Assembly: GCA_014773175.1 (NCBI GenBank)
Contig: VXCM01000938.1
Coordinates: forward strand, 46,720-110,719
Direction: 5' to 3'
Length of the DNA: 64,000 nucleotides
Source of the DNA: Lucifuga dentata
Lineage: Eukaryota; Chordata; Actinopteri; Ophidiiformes; Bythitidae
Each line of letters opens with the position of its first letter. Within the stretch, counting starts at the first letter, position 1. A program made the translations under genes and the position numbers. Positions 28,591 to 42,423 of this stretch are shown in pieces. Under the pieces are notes generated by a model that saw nothing but the letters and a program-made list of their open reading frames with translations, did not search any database and had not been told where the DNA came from.

Positions 28591-31500
28591 AAAATGCAAG
28601 AGAGCAAAAGAGTGATAGCCTTACAGCAGCACCTAATGGCTTCTCTGGAGAGAGGGAGGGAGGGAGTGGAGAGAAGGAGAAGGCATAATGAGGGGGCTAC
28701 GACAGAGGCAGAGATAGATTTAGAGAGGTAGATGGAGGGGGAGACAAAGAGAGAGGTAGAGGTTATACTGCTGCTCGGTAAAGATGGAGCAAAAGAAAAC
28801 GGGAGGAGAGAGAAAAATGGAAAATGGTGGAGGGGAAGATGAAGGAGCAGAATGAGAGCTGCTGATCTATCCAGACGTTTAAATGAGCAACAGAGAGAAT
28901 AAGGATGGATGAATGTAAAATCCAAGTGTAAAAACAGTTAGAAAAACAAATGGGGAGGGGGGGATGAAGAGAGAGGAGGAAGGAGGAGAGAAGCGCTAAT
29001 GGTGAATAAAGAAGGATCAGTCCGGAGGGTGAACAAAGAATGAGAGATGGAATCACATGATGGACAGAGAAAGAGGGAGGAAGGGCAGAGGAATACCCAG
29101 ATAGAGGGATCTAGAAAGAGGCAGAAAATGAGAAAGATTTGAGACATAAATGGAGAGAACAAATGAAAGAGGGAAAGAAAAAAGAGGAAATAAAATGAGC
29201 ATACTGTTGGCTTAACAGCAACGAGGAGGAATGAACACAGTATGTGGTGAAAATGGTAAAGGAGGAAAATTGAAGAGATTGTGCGGAGGAGAGAGATGGC
29301 AGACGGAGGGTTGGATGACTGTCGTTTACTGTCATAAAGCGAGAGGGAGGGTGGTAAATAAATGAGAGAAAGGACGAATGTATGGTACGTATCCTTCCCT
29401 CTGCTAACAGCCGTGTAATAGCTCTGATTGGACCTGTGAATAATTCAGACACCTGAGTTGGGAATTCTTGGTGGGAAGAGCTGGAATAATCGCCAAGGCA
29501 ATGGGATAATCTAAACACTCACACTAGAACCCTGCAGTGTTTGATTTCCTTAATCATTCTTTTTATTGCTCCATCTAGCTACAAGCATTGCATATTACCC
29601 TCAATACACGTGCACATACACACAGGTGTAATAAATGTCTATGATATCAAAGTTCATAAGACAGGCATTAAACCCTTTACACAAGAGTGATAGAGAAAGT
29701 GAGACAGAAAGTAAGAGAGGGAGAGAAAGCAGCCCGGAATTACCATGATTTGATTGCATGGAAGCAAACACACAAATACACACCCTTCCCTGTTTTAAAA
29801 TGTATACACACTTAACATCACTCACTACACACACTCCTAAACATCATCTTGTGCTGGCCCTTTTCCATCCGAGTGTCTGCACTTGTCTTTAAGGTTTCCA
29901 TGGAGACGGTTTCCAGGGTGATTTACTGTAGCACCTGGTCCCTCTCAGGGTGGTACACTCGTCTGCTCACCACAATCGCTCCCCGGCCACCAATGATCTC
30001 ATCCCTCGCTCTGCTCGTCCTCCCTCCTCCTCCTCCTCCCTTTGCTGTCATGATCCTGATTTGCACACATATTCTGTTCCTTTTGCTCATCTTTTTGTTC
30101 TTTTGTGTGACGATTTATTCATCTTGATGTTCATTAGATGTAACTTTGTGAGACCTAATAGCAAATACACTCAATTTTAGTTTATAAACTCCTTTACGAG
30201 ATCCACTCAGAAACAGCAAAAGAGAATTTAAAGGAGGAAATGGAACAGGAAATAGTGGTTTAACAAAACAAAGGTTGATATGAAATGAAATAAGGCAATA
30301 CAAAGTTACTCTTAGACATAAGTGAGAGCAGTTTCCTTTCATTTTTTGGTGTATTTATGCTATTCCCATGGGTAACTAATAATAATAATAGTAATATTTT
30401 ATTTATGGATGCCTTTCAGGACACTCAAGGTCACCTTACGTCACAAATTTGCCAAATGGCAACACCATACAGAAAAAAAAACATAAAAATATTAAAAGCA
30501 GTCACGGTGAGTAGGCCAATTTAAACAGGTAGGTTTTAATGTGTGATTTGAAGGTGGAAATAGAGTCCACCTGATGGATGTGTTGAGGGAGGTAGTTCCA
30601 GAGCCTAGGAGCATATCCCAAAACTCTAGGCGCTGTACACAAAGTAAGATCGGGCAACAATAAACAACAACAACAACAAAAAGTACACACCAAAAACACC
30701 CAAAGTCAACAGCAACAATTGCCACACAGAAAAGGGCAGTAATGACAAGAGAAAAGGGGGCTACTGAAAAGTAAAGTGAGTAGGTTCATCCCAGTGTCCC
30801 TCCTAAACGTACTCATGGAGCTGCTCTGCCTGATGAACTGGGCAGAGAGTTCCATAGAGGATGAGGAGCACCGCTGAAAGATCTGCCTCCCCATGTAGCA
30901 GCTCCACCTAGGGTGGAGCTGCTACATGGGGAGGCAGAGCGGTNCTGCCTCCCCATGTAGCAGCTCCACCTAGGGTGGAGCTGCTACATGGGGAGGCAGA
31001 GCGGTGCTACATAGGTGGTGGAGCCAAATCCGCCGGCTAGTAAACAACCAAATGTGGAAACTCCAGTTTCAATGATGTTGAAATGGGATCGTCCAGGTAC
31101 TTGAGCAGTTTCAGTAGGAGGCGACACAGAAAATTGCCGGTGCAGATGACAGTTAAAAGACGTTAATGCAGCAGCAGCAGCAAGCTAGCTCCAGTCAGTT
31201 TAGCCAGAAGCTCAGCAGGAAAAATAAAGACAGTCCCTCCAAAAGAACCCACAAGAGCAAAGAGTTCAGAAAAAGTCCACAGAACAACCACCATTCCCAA
31301 ACTGGAACTGGAAAAAAAAATGCACAGGAAAAAAACGAAACGAAACAAAAACAAACGAACAAATGCAGGAGGAGCGGCAACCAACGTGCAGCAGCATTCC
31401 CATCCTAATGTTAAGTTTACTTAACTAACTGACCTCAATAGCATTATCAACAGTAATCACTGAGCCTTGGTGTCAGTCTCTTAGTTAAAGAACAATGGTT

Positions 31501-33035
31501 TCTTTCTTTCTAGGCTCTTCATATTGCACATTCAACAATTACTTTAAGAAAACCGTTCCAAGTTCTCCATTCTTCAAAAACGGCCTCAATAGACTACAGT
31601 GCAAAGCAGTCATAAGACACATTGGTTGGGAAAAAATAGTCATGGTAAATAAGCCTGTAGCGTCATACTAAATAAGCCTTGATAATTGAAGCTTATTCAT
31701 AAAACTTACTACGTTAATCAGCACATTGTTTTCTCATTACTGACACATTGTAAAAGTCAGAGAAGATTGGCATGTTAATGAGCTGCTTTATATTTAAGAG
31801 CCACATTTTATACTGTTTTTGCTGTTGTCAAAGCTATAATGACACATTAAATCTGCAAAGGAAGCCTAAATTCTCTACTTTCGAGCTCAGCATTTAAAGA
31901 AATCAACACTAGCAGAACACATATCCAACTATCAGATTTATTTATCAGAAACACGGAACAAGTGCTGAAATTTACCACCAGAATGAAACGGGTCTAAATG
32001 TTTGCGTGTCTGTGTGTTTTATGAATAGCTTTTCCAACATGTAAATAAGGAAATATAGTAACGCTGCTTTCAAGGAAACTTTAAAAGATGCCGGTAGAAG
32101 GTGTTTATGAATGAGGGAGGATGGTTGCATAACAACATGTAAGCCTGTCTTCCTCAGCCCCTAGTAACATTCCCGGTTAGATTCATGTGAGAACAGGAGG
32201 CCCGGGACATTTCAGGAATGAGTGGGTGGGCGTGTCGATGCCGTATTTGTCCTGCGACTCACTCATGACACTAATAAGCCTGGTGGAAACATGCTGGATT
32301 CCTAATACTGCTCCACGTTAATCAAAATAATGTATGGAAACTGAAGCAATTTGTCCATTAGGGCAGAAGACGAAATAATTCATCAAATTAAAGGAACATT
32401 AAGGGAATCAGTGGTTTATATCCAAATACAGGGTACTTTACACATCACATCCTAGCTTATTCTTCTTTCTTCTACTTCATTCTCTGTTGGCAGTTGGCAA
32501 ATCAGCTTTTGGGTGCTTCACCACTGACGGGGAATTTCAGGTTTAGATGGTAACACGTTTGTTGCAAGTATTGTCCTGCACATGAATGTACGTGTGAAAG
32601 GGGTACCCGAGGAACATTCCCATTTCATGGGTCGTGCATGTGTGTGTTTCTTTGTCTTTTTTTAAATGACGCACACTTAACAGGAATTCGGTGTCTTCTG
32701 TGTTTTTTGTAATCTCCACTCAATTATAAACAGGGATATAAATGGGAATAACGGGGCACAGTTTTACTTTCAGTTCTCTCCGCAGAGTGTGGACACACCT
32801 AGCCAGTCACCGCGTGAAGTAGGGGAGCAGAGCAGTCAGAAAGTTACAAATTTTGTCAGACAGAGCCCCCACTGATATTACCTGTGGAAACAGGCTTTCT
32901 GCCACCATCTGAATCTCCGACAGGCATGTTGGAGGAAGCATACTGCAGCCTTTAATGTCATTAAGTACCGTGTTGTTTTGTTGTCTTATATGACTGAATG
33001 GGTACCTTTCTTTAGGGCTATTTAATGTCCTAGTG

Positions 33036-33073
<38 letters not shown>

Positions 33074-35754
33074 ATGTGTGTGTGTGCGTGTGCATGTGTT
33101 GTAAGCTTCAGAAATAGGCCAGTTAGGGTTTAGAGCAGAGAGATGTTAGAGATTAAACAGATCTCTGTGGGGAGCGAGCCTCCTCTCCAGCAGTTTAAAT
33201 ATAACTCTCTTCAGGGAGAAACTGAGTAAGTGTGTGTGTGTATATGCGCGTGTATAAGAAGATAGGGCTGGGGTAGGTGTAATTTGTTCCACCCGCATAC
33301 TGGTGGCTAGAAATCAGTCCAATGGTTAGATTTTTCTCTCTTTACTTTAACATAGGTTTACATTGCATGTGAGTGTATGTGTGTGTGCATGCATGCGTGC
33401 ATGTGTGCATGTGTGTGCGCGTGCATGCGTGTCAGACTGATGTCTTCTTTACCTGGGGCGCGATGGGGATGTGAGGTCTGGCTTCACCATCTGCTCAGGG
33501 TTAGTGTGTGCTGTATGTGTGTGCATGTGTCTTTGCGGATCAGTCAGCAGGTGCTGTATAATGCTTATGTTTAACCATGTGCTTTAATACACAACACATG
33601 TTTATTTTTTCTTCAGTACAAACACTTTATTTCTCAACTCTACACCCAGCACACTAAGATGAGAGAAATTACAAAAATGCTCGCTGCAACATATACAGCA
33701 GGTTGTTCTTTGCTCCTATAGAGTGACTTAAAGCTGGAAGAATCAAAAGCATAACTAAGTGAGAAATGCTACTAATTTGTTCAGATTACAACCAATGACC
33801 ACCACATCACATTCAGATTATTATTATATTACTGGGACTACAATCAGATTTTAAATATTGCATAAAAATAAATTCAAGCAGTCCGCAGGTTACCAACGAG
33901 TTCCGTTCCCACGGCTATTCATAAGTCAGATTTGTACGTAAGTTGGAATAGTTGCATAAAGTGTGTATCTAGCATATATATTTTACCTTTCTATGCGTAA
34001 GAAACATTAAAGAAACACTTCCAGATANTGTATCTAGCATATATATTTTACCTTTCTATGCGTAAGAAACATTAAAGAAACACTTCCAGATATACAAAAA
34101 CATCTTAAACATAATAATACAGTACAGTACAGTAGTAATAATAATAATAATAATAATAAAATATTATTATTACGTACACAGTACGTAATAATAATAAAAA
34201 TTTACTAAGTACAGTATACGTGTATATTTATAATGGGGGGGGGTATAAAAAACCATGTAGGTTAACACTTACTCTCATTCCTATTGATGTCTTGCATGTT
34301 GGAAGAGGCATCGTAAAGTAGTGTGCCGTTCATTATTACGAATCATTGTATTTAACTCGAATTTTTAATTTAATAGGTTTTATGGCGGTCTGTTCGTAAG
34401 TATGGATTGTTTGTAAGTCGGACGTTCGTAAATTGAGGACTGCCTGTACTGACTTGACAATACCACTTTACATGGTACAATTATATTTCTATATTCAGTG
34501 TCCTTGTCCTGTGTGTTCAGGCTTCAAACAGCAGATCAGAAACTCGACCAACTTTCTCACTGCAGGAACTTTTTCCAGAACTTTATTTCTCGCCAAGGAA
34601 CAAAGACCCATTTTACTACTGGAAATGTAGTTCCTGAACAGTTTTTTAGCTCAACCTCCAGAGTTGCTGCTCTCCAATGGAACTGCTGGGTGGAGCTTGC
34701 AAGACTGAACATTGCTGATTGGTCAGAGCTTCTCCCAGTCCAATCAGGAAGCAACCACCATTTTTTAAACACTCAAGATTAGCTTGTTTTTGTTTGAAGA
34801 GATCTAGAAAGACTTGGAGTCCGCTTGAAATGAAAAAGTGTTTCAAAAAGATCTGGCTACGTTTATTAGAATGTGAAGGAACTTGTGAAGGAACCACATG
34901 CGTTTGTTCCGACTCCAGATAGATCCAGTTAAAGTAGTTCCAATTTTAGTTCCAAACTTTAGAAAGCCCTCAAAAGCTCGTCTTCACTGATGCATTCAGC
35001 AAAAACTGAGCTTTGCCACATACCCATGGTGTTAACCAGATAATCTTCTTGACTTCTTTGGAGACGCTGCTAATGTTTATACATCCATTCATTCAGACCG
35101 GAGTGTTATTGACCTCAGATCATGGGAGCCAACGTAGATGAGCTAAAATGAATGATGAAGAGAAAGAAACACTGGCTGGAGAGAGAGAGAATACAGGTTT
35201 TTCTAAAGGGTTTCCAACAGGTGCCAGAAATTGGCTGATAATATCTAGGGACATTCGAGATCAATGCCAAGACATGAGAGGTTAAACAAAAAGCAGCTTT
35301 GGACATAAACAATACAGTCATTACATGACTTCAGGTGTAATTTGCAGCTTTTCATTTTTTCATTTGCGTATCTCTACACTTCTCAGACATCAGCAGAGTG
35401 GTCAGAGCACAAGGTCAGTCAGTGTGAAGCTCAAAGCCGTTCTGACATTGATGAACAGCGGCTGTGATAGAAATCAAGCCTGTGACCTTCAAGCCACACT
35501 GACACCGCAGCTGACGCTAAGGTCCAGGTTTAGGGACACGCCTTTAACACGCACCACACATTGGTATTATGAACCACCAAGTGCTGCGACACCCATTGCT
35601 GCTCCAGGAATCAGCTCGCATCTTTGATTTGCTGCAGAAATGTTGCTGCAGAATCAAAAGCTGCTGATAAAAATAAAGTAGGCAAATGTACTTTTTCTCT
35701 TTCTTATTGCCACCGTGGGCTATATAAGCCTCTAATGAACATGTAGAAGTGCAG

Positions 35755-35792
<38 letters not shown>

Positions 35793-35944
35793 CATCCCTA
35801 ACTCCCTCTTTCCTCTGGTTTACTGTTCTCCTCCCCTCCACACTCTCTCCCTCTTTCTCTCTGTGAAGTGGGTGACAGATGTGAGTCGCTCTGGAAAGCA
35901 GAGACACCCAACATTCTGCTGCCAGCTGATGCTGCTCTTACAGG

Positions 35945-36022
<78 letters not shown>

Positions 36023-36927
36023 TTTTAAAGCAGCAAGTGCAGCCTTTAATCTTACAGCTGTGTGCTCACTGTTTGAGTGATTGTATTTATCCTGACTGGG
36101 GAGTGAATGGACATAACAGTGCATGCAGATAAACATTTTACAGACCAACCAATATAAGAGGGTTGATTGATAAGTTCTGAGCCCAGCATGGAAAGTTCTG
36201 AGTCAGAATAAGTGTTGGAGTAATTTATTTTTCAACATAATCTCACTTTAACTCAACATATTACTGTTGGAGGGATTTTACCGGTTTCTTGGGTCCAGAA
36301 AATCCTCCACAGCAACCATGAAGTCATCATCTGAGCAAAACAGGTTCCAGATAAAACCTTTTTCATGATTGGGAAGAGTCTAAGGGGAAACTCAGGTGAA
36401 TGTGATGCTGAAGTAGCTCAAAAGCTTCAAGCTAAGAGCCAGCAGGTACATAATCACGACCCTGGCCTGGTTTGTCAAACTCACAGAGCCTTGGTCGCTT
36501 CTGGAACTTATAAGTTATAATCACTGAGCTGAAATAAAAGCAGTTAATGTGCTAAACACCAGAGGATTTGTATTGCTTTACAGCCCTGGTATCTCAGTGG
36601 GAAGATAGCATCTTATCACAGATATTTTGGTATAGGCTAAAATAAAATGAACAGTACATTACATGTGTTTTAGGTTACAACAAAGCCTCTTTTTAATCAT
36701 TCAATTTTAATATATTTTTGTTAAACTTATAGTTTTTCTAATGATTGACTGGCCAATACGGTATATATCCCCCTATATTGCTTTTGAAACAGCCTCATGT
36801 CTTTCTGAAAACTTGAGACTCTTTTTTTGTTCACGCCTTCATGTAAAAATGAATACCTGCAGCTTTACGAAAAATAAGAATGAAATGGACAAATAAAATT
36901 ACTTTCTCGCTCTTACTCACTCACTCA

Positions 36928-36968
<41 letters not shown>

Positions 36969-37043
36969 CCGCTCACTCCACATGTAATGTAATCACCTGG
37001 ACTCTCCATGCCTCCTAACCCAATAAAGCTGACAGCCTCCATG

Positions 37044-37092
<49 letters not shown>

Positions 37093-38285
37093 GAAAGAGA
37101 AAATCACACACATCCTCCAGAACAACTGATGACACATTCACCTCTCCTGTCCTTTCATCCTTTCCGTTCTCGTTTTTGTGTTTCCTCCCTTCGTTTTTTC
37201 TTTCCCTCTCTGCCTTTTCTTTCCTGCTACAAAACTCATTTGACAACTCAGCTGTTGCCGTTTCAAACTGCAGCTTCTGACTTTGTTCTTGTGTTTCTAG
37301 TTAACAGCTGAACACCGAGTCTCATCAGCCGCTGACCCATTTCTGTTCAACAGCACAGAGACAGACAAGGTGCCAGAGTAGAGAGTCAGGGGAAGAAGAG
37401 AGAAACGGAGGAAAGGAAGAGAGAATTGGATAGACAGGCTGAAAGAGAAAAGAGACAGACTTTGTGTGTCTGATACATTATTCAGCAGTACAATTTCAGA
37501 CAGAGAGAGAATGGAAGATGGGGCTGATAAATGGAGAAAGAAGAGGTCAACGTAAGCCAAAAACAAAATTTATGAATAACTGTGAGTGTGTTAGTGCGTA
37601 TGTGTGTATGTGTCATAGCACTCTTTCAGGTCCGCACAGTGTTGCGGAGGGTGACCAGGCGCAGTGGTCATAACTGCTCCTCCGAGCACCATCTGCTCCT
37701 CACTGTAGCAACTGTTGCCAGGGTACCTGCTCTCCTCTCATCTCCTCCTTCCCACCTTTTACTCCTCCTCTTTTGGCTCATCACTTTCTTGTTTCCTCCC
37801 GAAACAAGATGTCTACTCTCCATTTGCCTTTTTCCTCTTCTTTTTTGTCTTTCTTACACTTTTGCTCGTGCCCTCTGTCTTTCCTTACACACATTCTGTT
37901 TTCTCTGCTCTTCCTTTAGTTTAACTTGGTTTGATCTCTGAATGAATTGTGTAATGTTTAGTTTATCGTATATTCAAAACAGTGATCTGCTAGTAACACT
38001 GAAATGCTATTACTGATGCTGTTATTTCTACCACTGTTGATAATAGTAATTCTGCTCCTCTCATTTCTCTTGTATATGCCTTCTTTTTTTTGCATCCTTC
38101 TTTCTTTTATTTTCTGTTGTTCCTACTTATTACCCTACTACTGCCACCGCTACCCCTCCTAAAACACACGTGTGCACCTTTAATTCTCAGTGTCACTTTC
38201 TCCTTGTTCTTTTCTTTGTAATTTATCTTTCATCTGTTCCTTCTCTCCCTTGCAGTTCTGTGGACATGACTCAGGGCCCCCTGTC

Positions 38286-38343
<58 letters not shown>

Positions 38344-38479
38344 TTAGGAGTTTGATGGTAGGATGAGAGAGAAGGGAAGAAAAGAGGTAGAGTGAGTGGG
38401 GGAGAGAGAGAGAGAGAGATCGTAGATCAGAGCCGTCATGATTGAGCCATCTGCTGAGAAGAGGCCAGTGAGACGCGCG

Positions 38480-38516
<37 letters not shown>

Positions 38517-40540
38517 TTAGGCTTGAAGATCGCCACTGCCCCCCATTGGTCATTTCCTAGCACTACACCTCTTCCTCTTGTCTCTGCTTCTCTTTTGCAA
38601 CGTTTGATTGTCCTGCTGCCATCCGGCACATGCCAACAGGAGATGAGACATGTAGCTCTGAACATCGATCAGTCTGGTCTGGTTGTCTAGTCTGCCAGTC
38701 TGAAGCAGCCGATGTGTTCTCTCCACCGTGTTTTTCTTGCTCTAATATATGAGGTTCATCTCCATCTAACTCCTTTCTAAGAAGAGCACAGCCTCAGTAC
38801 GGATTATGTGGCTTTGGTTCTTTCAAAACTTATTGAGTATAGCGGTGTGTTAGAGACTCCAGACGCTGCTGCTGCTGTGCACTACTGTAATCCTGCTTTT
38901 GCTGTTTCATTCTTGCCCTGCAGTTAAATGTGATTTATTGTATTCTGTCTTTTCCCCCGTGAGCTGACTGTGTGTGGGTTTATGTGGCTCTGTGTGCATT
39001 TTTGTATGAGTCATTAACGACAGGCCTAAATCGTTTTGTTACCTCTCAGGTTATTCCTGTCTTATTGCTGGCAGTCCTAAACAATGTCCAGTCTCATTCA
39101 TCTGTCTAAACCTTTAATAGATTCATAAATGCGCTCCTCTCATTGGCCAGAGCAGGCTATTTCATCCTATTACAGATTAGCGTATAGCTGAGTGGAGGAG
39201 GAGAAAGTGCTCTTTATATGCTAATGTGAGATAATGTATGCACTGAGGACCAACCAATGCCCCCGTTGGGAGGACTCGGGGCAGCCTGGCAAGCTGAATC
39301 TTCAGGCAGACTTGTCTTTATCTTGCTTTTGACTCTCGTTCACAGACAGCCTGAATGCGTCTGTTTTGAAAACATAATGGGTGACTAGTGAAATGGACGA
39401 GATAGCAAACATTTGGTCGACACCATTTCCAACATGTGTGCAGATGTTTTTGATGGGCCTGGAGCCAAATCTCTGCCTATAGCAGTTTTATGCCTGAATC
39501 GTACTCATGCATCAAGGTGTAAGCATAGCTACACTTTAGATGCCTGTAACACTGAGAACATTCCTTCTGCAGTATAACTGAAGTGTTTGCATTCCTCCCA
39601 CATTCACTTATAACGGCATCAAAGAGCTGCCATGGCTTTGTTAGATAAGTGCAGACTACAATGACTGAGAGAGTCTCTTTAGCCACTCACTCACACACAC
39701 ACACACACACGTCTGATTAGGTATTTCTAATGTTGTACAAATTGACCTGTTACAACACAGGACTCACAGATGTAACTAGCAGCATTAATGATGGTGCCTT
39801 TCAATAAAATGTCTGCTGCGAAAAAAGCTTTATTGACATCTCTGACTGCTCTTGTTTGCCTTTTTAATTGATTAATTGAGTAATTGATTGATGATTGATA
39901 AGCAGACCATCTGACCGGCTGCCTCCTCTCTGTCTACACAGGAACAGGGTGTGGTGGGAATGTCACGACCACCTGGCGCCATCCCCCCTCCTCATCCTGC
40001 TGGAGGTGTGGCTTCTGGCGTGGGGCCCAACCAGGGGTCAGGTCCACCTCCAGGCTATGTAGGCAACCAGCAGCAGGCGGCCATGATGAAACAGATGATG
40101 GCGATGGAGCAAGAGAAGAGGGTACAGATGCACATGATGGAGCAGCAGAAACAGCAGCTCTTGCGAGAACAGAGGCAGCAGCAGCAACAGCAGCAGTTAC
40201 TGGCTGAACAGGTGAGGGGACATGTTAGATATCAGGGTGGGTGTCCTGTTTTTACAAATCAACCCCACAGTGTTCTCCAGTGAAGACAGAAGGTTAGTGT
40301 GTCTGTGTTTTGAGGGAATTACGGTGGTGATCAAAGTGTGTAGGTCTCTGTGTTTCATCTGTCATGGATTAAAGTGTAATCTGTGTGTGTGTATGCGTAC
40401 ATTTTTGTTCATGCATTCATTCATATTTTTCTGTCTGCCCCAACAAGAGAAGTTCACCCTGTCTTCTTCCTTACAGTTGTCTTGTTGCATGTATAATTAT
40501 CCACAACCAGTCCCCCCTTTTCTCTCTTTTCTTTCATCTT

Positions 40541-40585
<45 letters not shown>

Positions 40586-41696
40586 GTCACATGCCACCAG
40601 CTGTGATAATATGGTGTTTTCACTCTCTTTGAGGAAATGCATTGTTAAAGAGTTCTGAACTCTGAAGTCACCACCTACCATGTTGGTCTTAATTGGCTGC
40701 ACAAATGCACACACACACACAACTATAGGAGGAAAGAAATCCTGCAGGGATTTAATGTATGTTATTCAATGGATATCGGGCCTCCACTCAAATTTGCAAC
40801 ACTTTATGCTGTTCAGCTACACGGGCTTCTCTACACAGCAACCAAGAAGTCATTTGTTGAAGTTGAACTCCCCTGTATCTGTGCTGGGCAAAACTATGAC
40901 GAATGTCGGTGCCACCTTTGGTTTCTTATTGGAATAATGATTTGTTATGGTTGTTTGTGTAGCAGAGCATCACGCTGAACCACACATCTAATCCTGACAG
41001 CACTCTTTAAAGGCTCGGCCTCACATCAGTGTTATGTATACTGAACTAAACTGAACAAAGCAGGGCTGCAGTTAATTATTTTCCTTTTTAACTATCAGTT
41101 ATGTTCATAATTAGGTAATTATGCATTTATTCATTCTATGAGACATCACAAACATTGATAATTGCCAGTCACAATTTCCTGCAGCTCAAATTACTTACTT
41201 AGTGTGACGAACAGCCAAAAAACAGAAACAAAAAAAACAAAGAATTCAATTAGTAATGATGTGAAAAGACTGTGGGCGCACACTCTACTTGGTGGATAGC
41301 AGAGTCACAGCAAGAAGGTCATAGATTGGAATTCAACTGGGGCCTTTCTGAGTGGAGTTTGTATGTTCTCTCCATGTCTGTGTGGGTTTCCTCTGAGTTC
41401 TCTGGTTTCCTCCCACAATCCCAGGACATCCAGGTTTGATGAACTGGTAACTCTCAACACCCCTAAGTGTGAATGTGAACATGAATGAATTTGTGTGTGT
41501 GTGTGTGTGTTTTAACAGTATGTACATTTTACTTCTATTTATGTCAAGAAATCCATTTTGTTAAATGCTTCTGTGCTGTTGTGACCCAGTTTTTTGGTGT
41601 GAGTTGCATTATAAAATGCTGAATCCATAACATTATTGTGGAGAGATCTAACAGAAAAAAAAATTCTATCCATCTCAACACAAACCCTTAATGATG

Positions 41697-41736
<40 letters not shown>

Positions 41737-42101
41737 GCTCCAGCAACAGCAGCACCTTCCCAGACAGATGGGGCAGGGCCAGAGAAATCCATACCCCCAA
41801 GTCAATCAGTACCAAGGTGAGACATGAACAAACACAGTCAGTCACACACACACACACACACACATGCATCTGTGTCCACATGAGGACAGAGATTTTGTAA
41901 TAAACAAGGCAAGACCTGAGCTAATATCTTCCAGCATTTTATTGACACATTAGTAAACTCATTTTGTGTTTATAGTTAGATATAGTTTATAGTTTCAGAT
42001 TATAGTTCTATGCACAGCATCCAGGCGGTTACACAAAGACGAACATATGATCTCATAAGTAGTCATATTTACACCGCTACCTCACTGTCATACACTCACA
42101 A

Positions 42102-42138
<37 letters not shown>

Positions 42139-42376
42139 TACATGCAGTATAGTCAGCAACAAGTACAGTCTGCATGCTGTCAGAGGGTTTTACTCTGGTA
42201 GTGTGCCAAGACATTAACAGATTTTACAGCATGCACTTTGTCATATTAAGACCCGGCTGAACACACAAACACATAAAAACATGTATGCAAACATCATCCT
42301 CATACCAAACCATGTACTCTCTGTCTTTATCAGATATATTAGCTGGCACTCAGATGCTCTTCATCCTCTTTCTGTT

Positions 42377-42423
<47 letters not shown>

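Larger units (their letters stand above)
40212..41737. other. maml3 intron with hAT-like fragment and V-SINE
   Basis: The intron runs from GTGAGG to TATATAG. It contains (TG)n at 40545-40582, a hAT-like fragment (41062-41205), a V-SINE (41274-41480), and a (TG)n directly before the acceptor. Confidence 0.85.

Noticed and set aside
28080..28925. 281-residue open frame on the minus strand
   Set aside because: It is a Ser/Leu/Pro/Phe-rich translation of the polypurine tract with no domain and no codon-bias signal.
31166..31408. 80-residue Gln/Lys-rich frame on the + strand
   Set aside because: A-rich sequence with a short CAG run; no family resemblance and no splice context.
40222..40632. 136-residue frame after the first maml3 exon
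   Set aside because: It starts inside the intron and ends in a TG repeat; no match to the MAML family.
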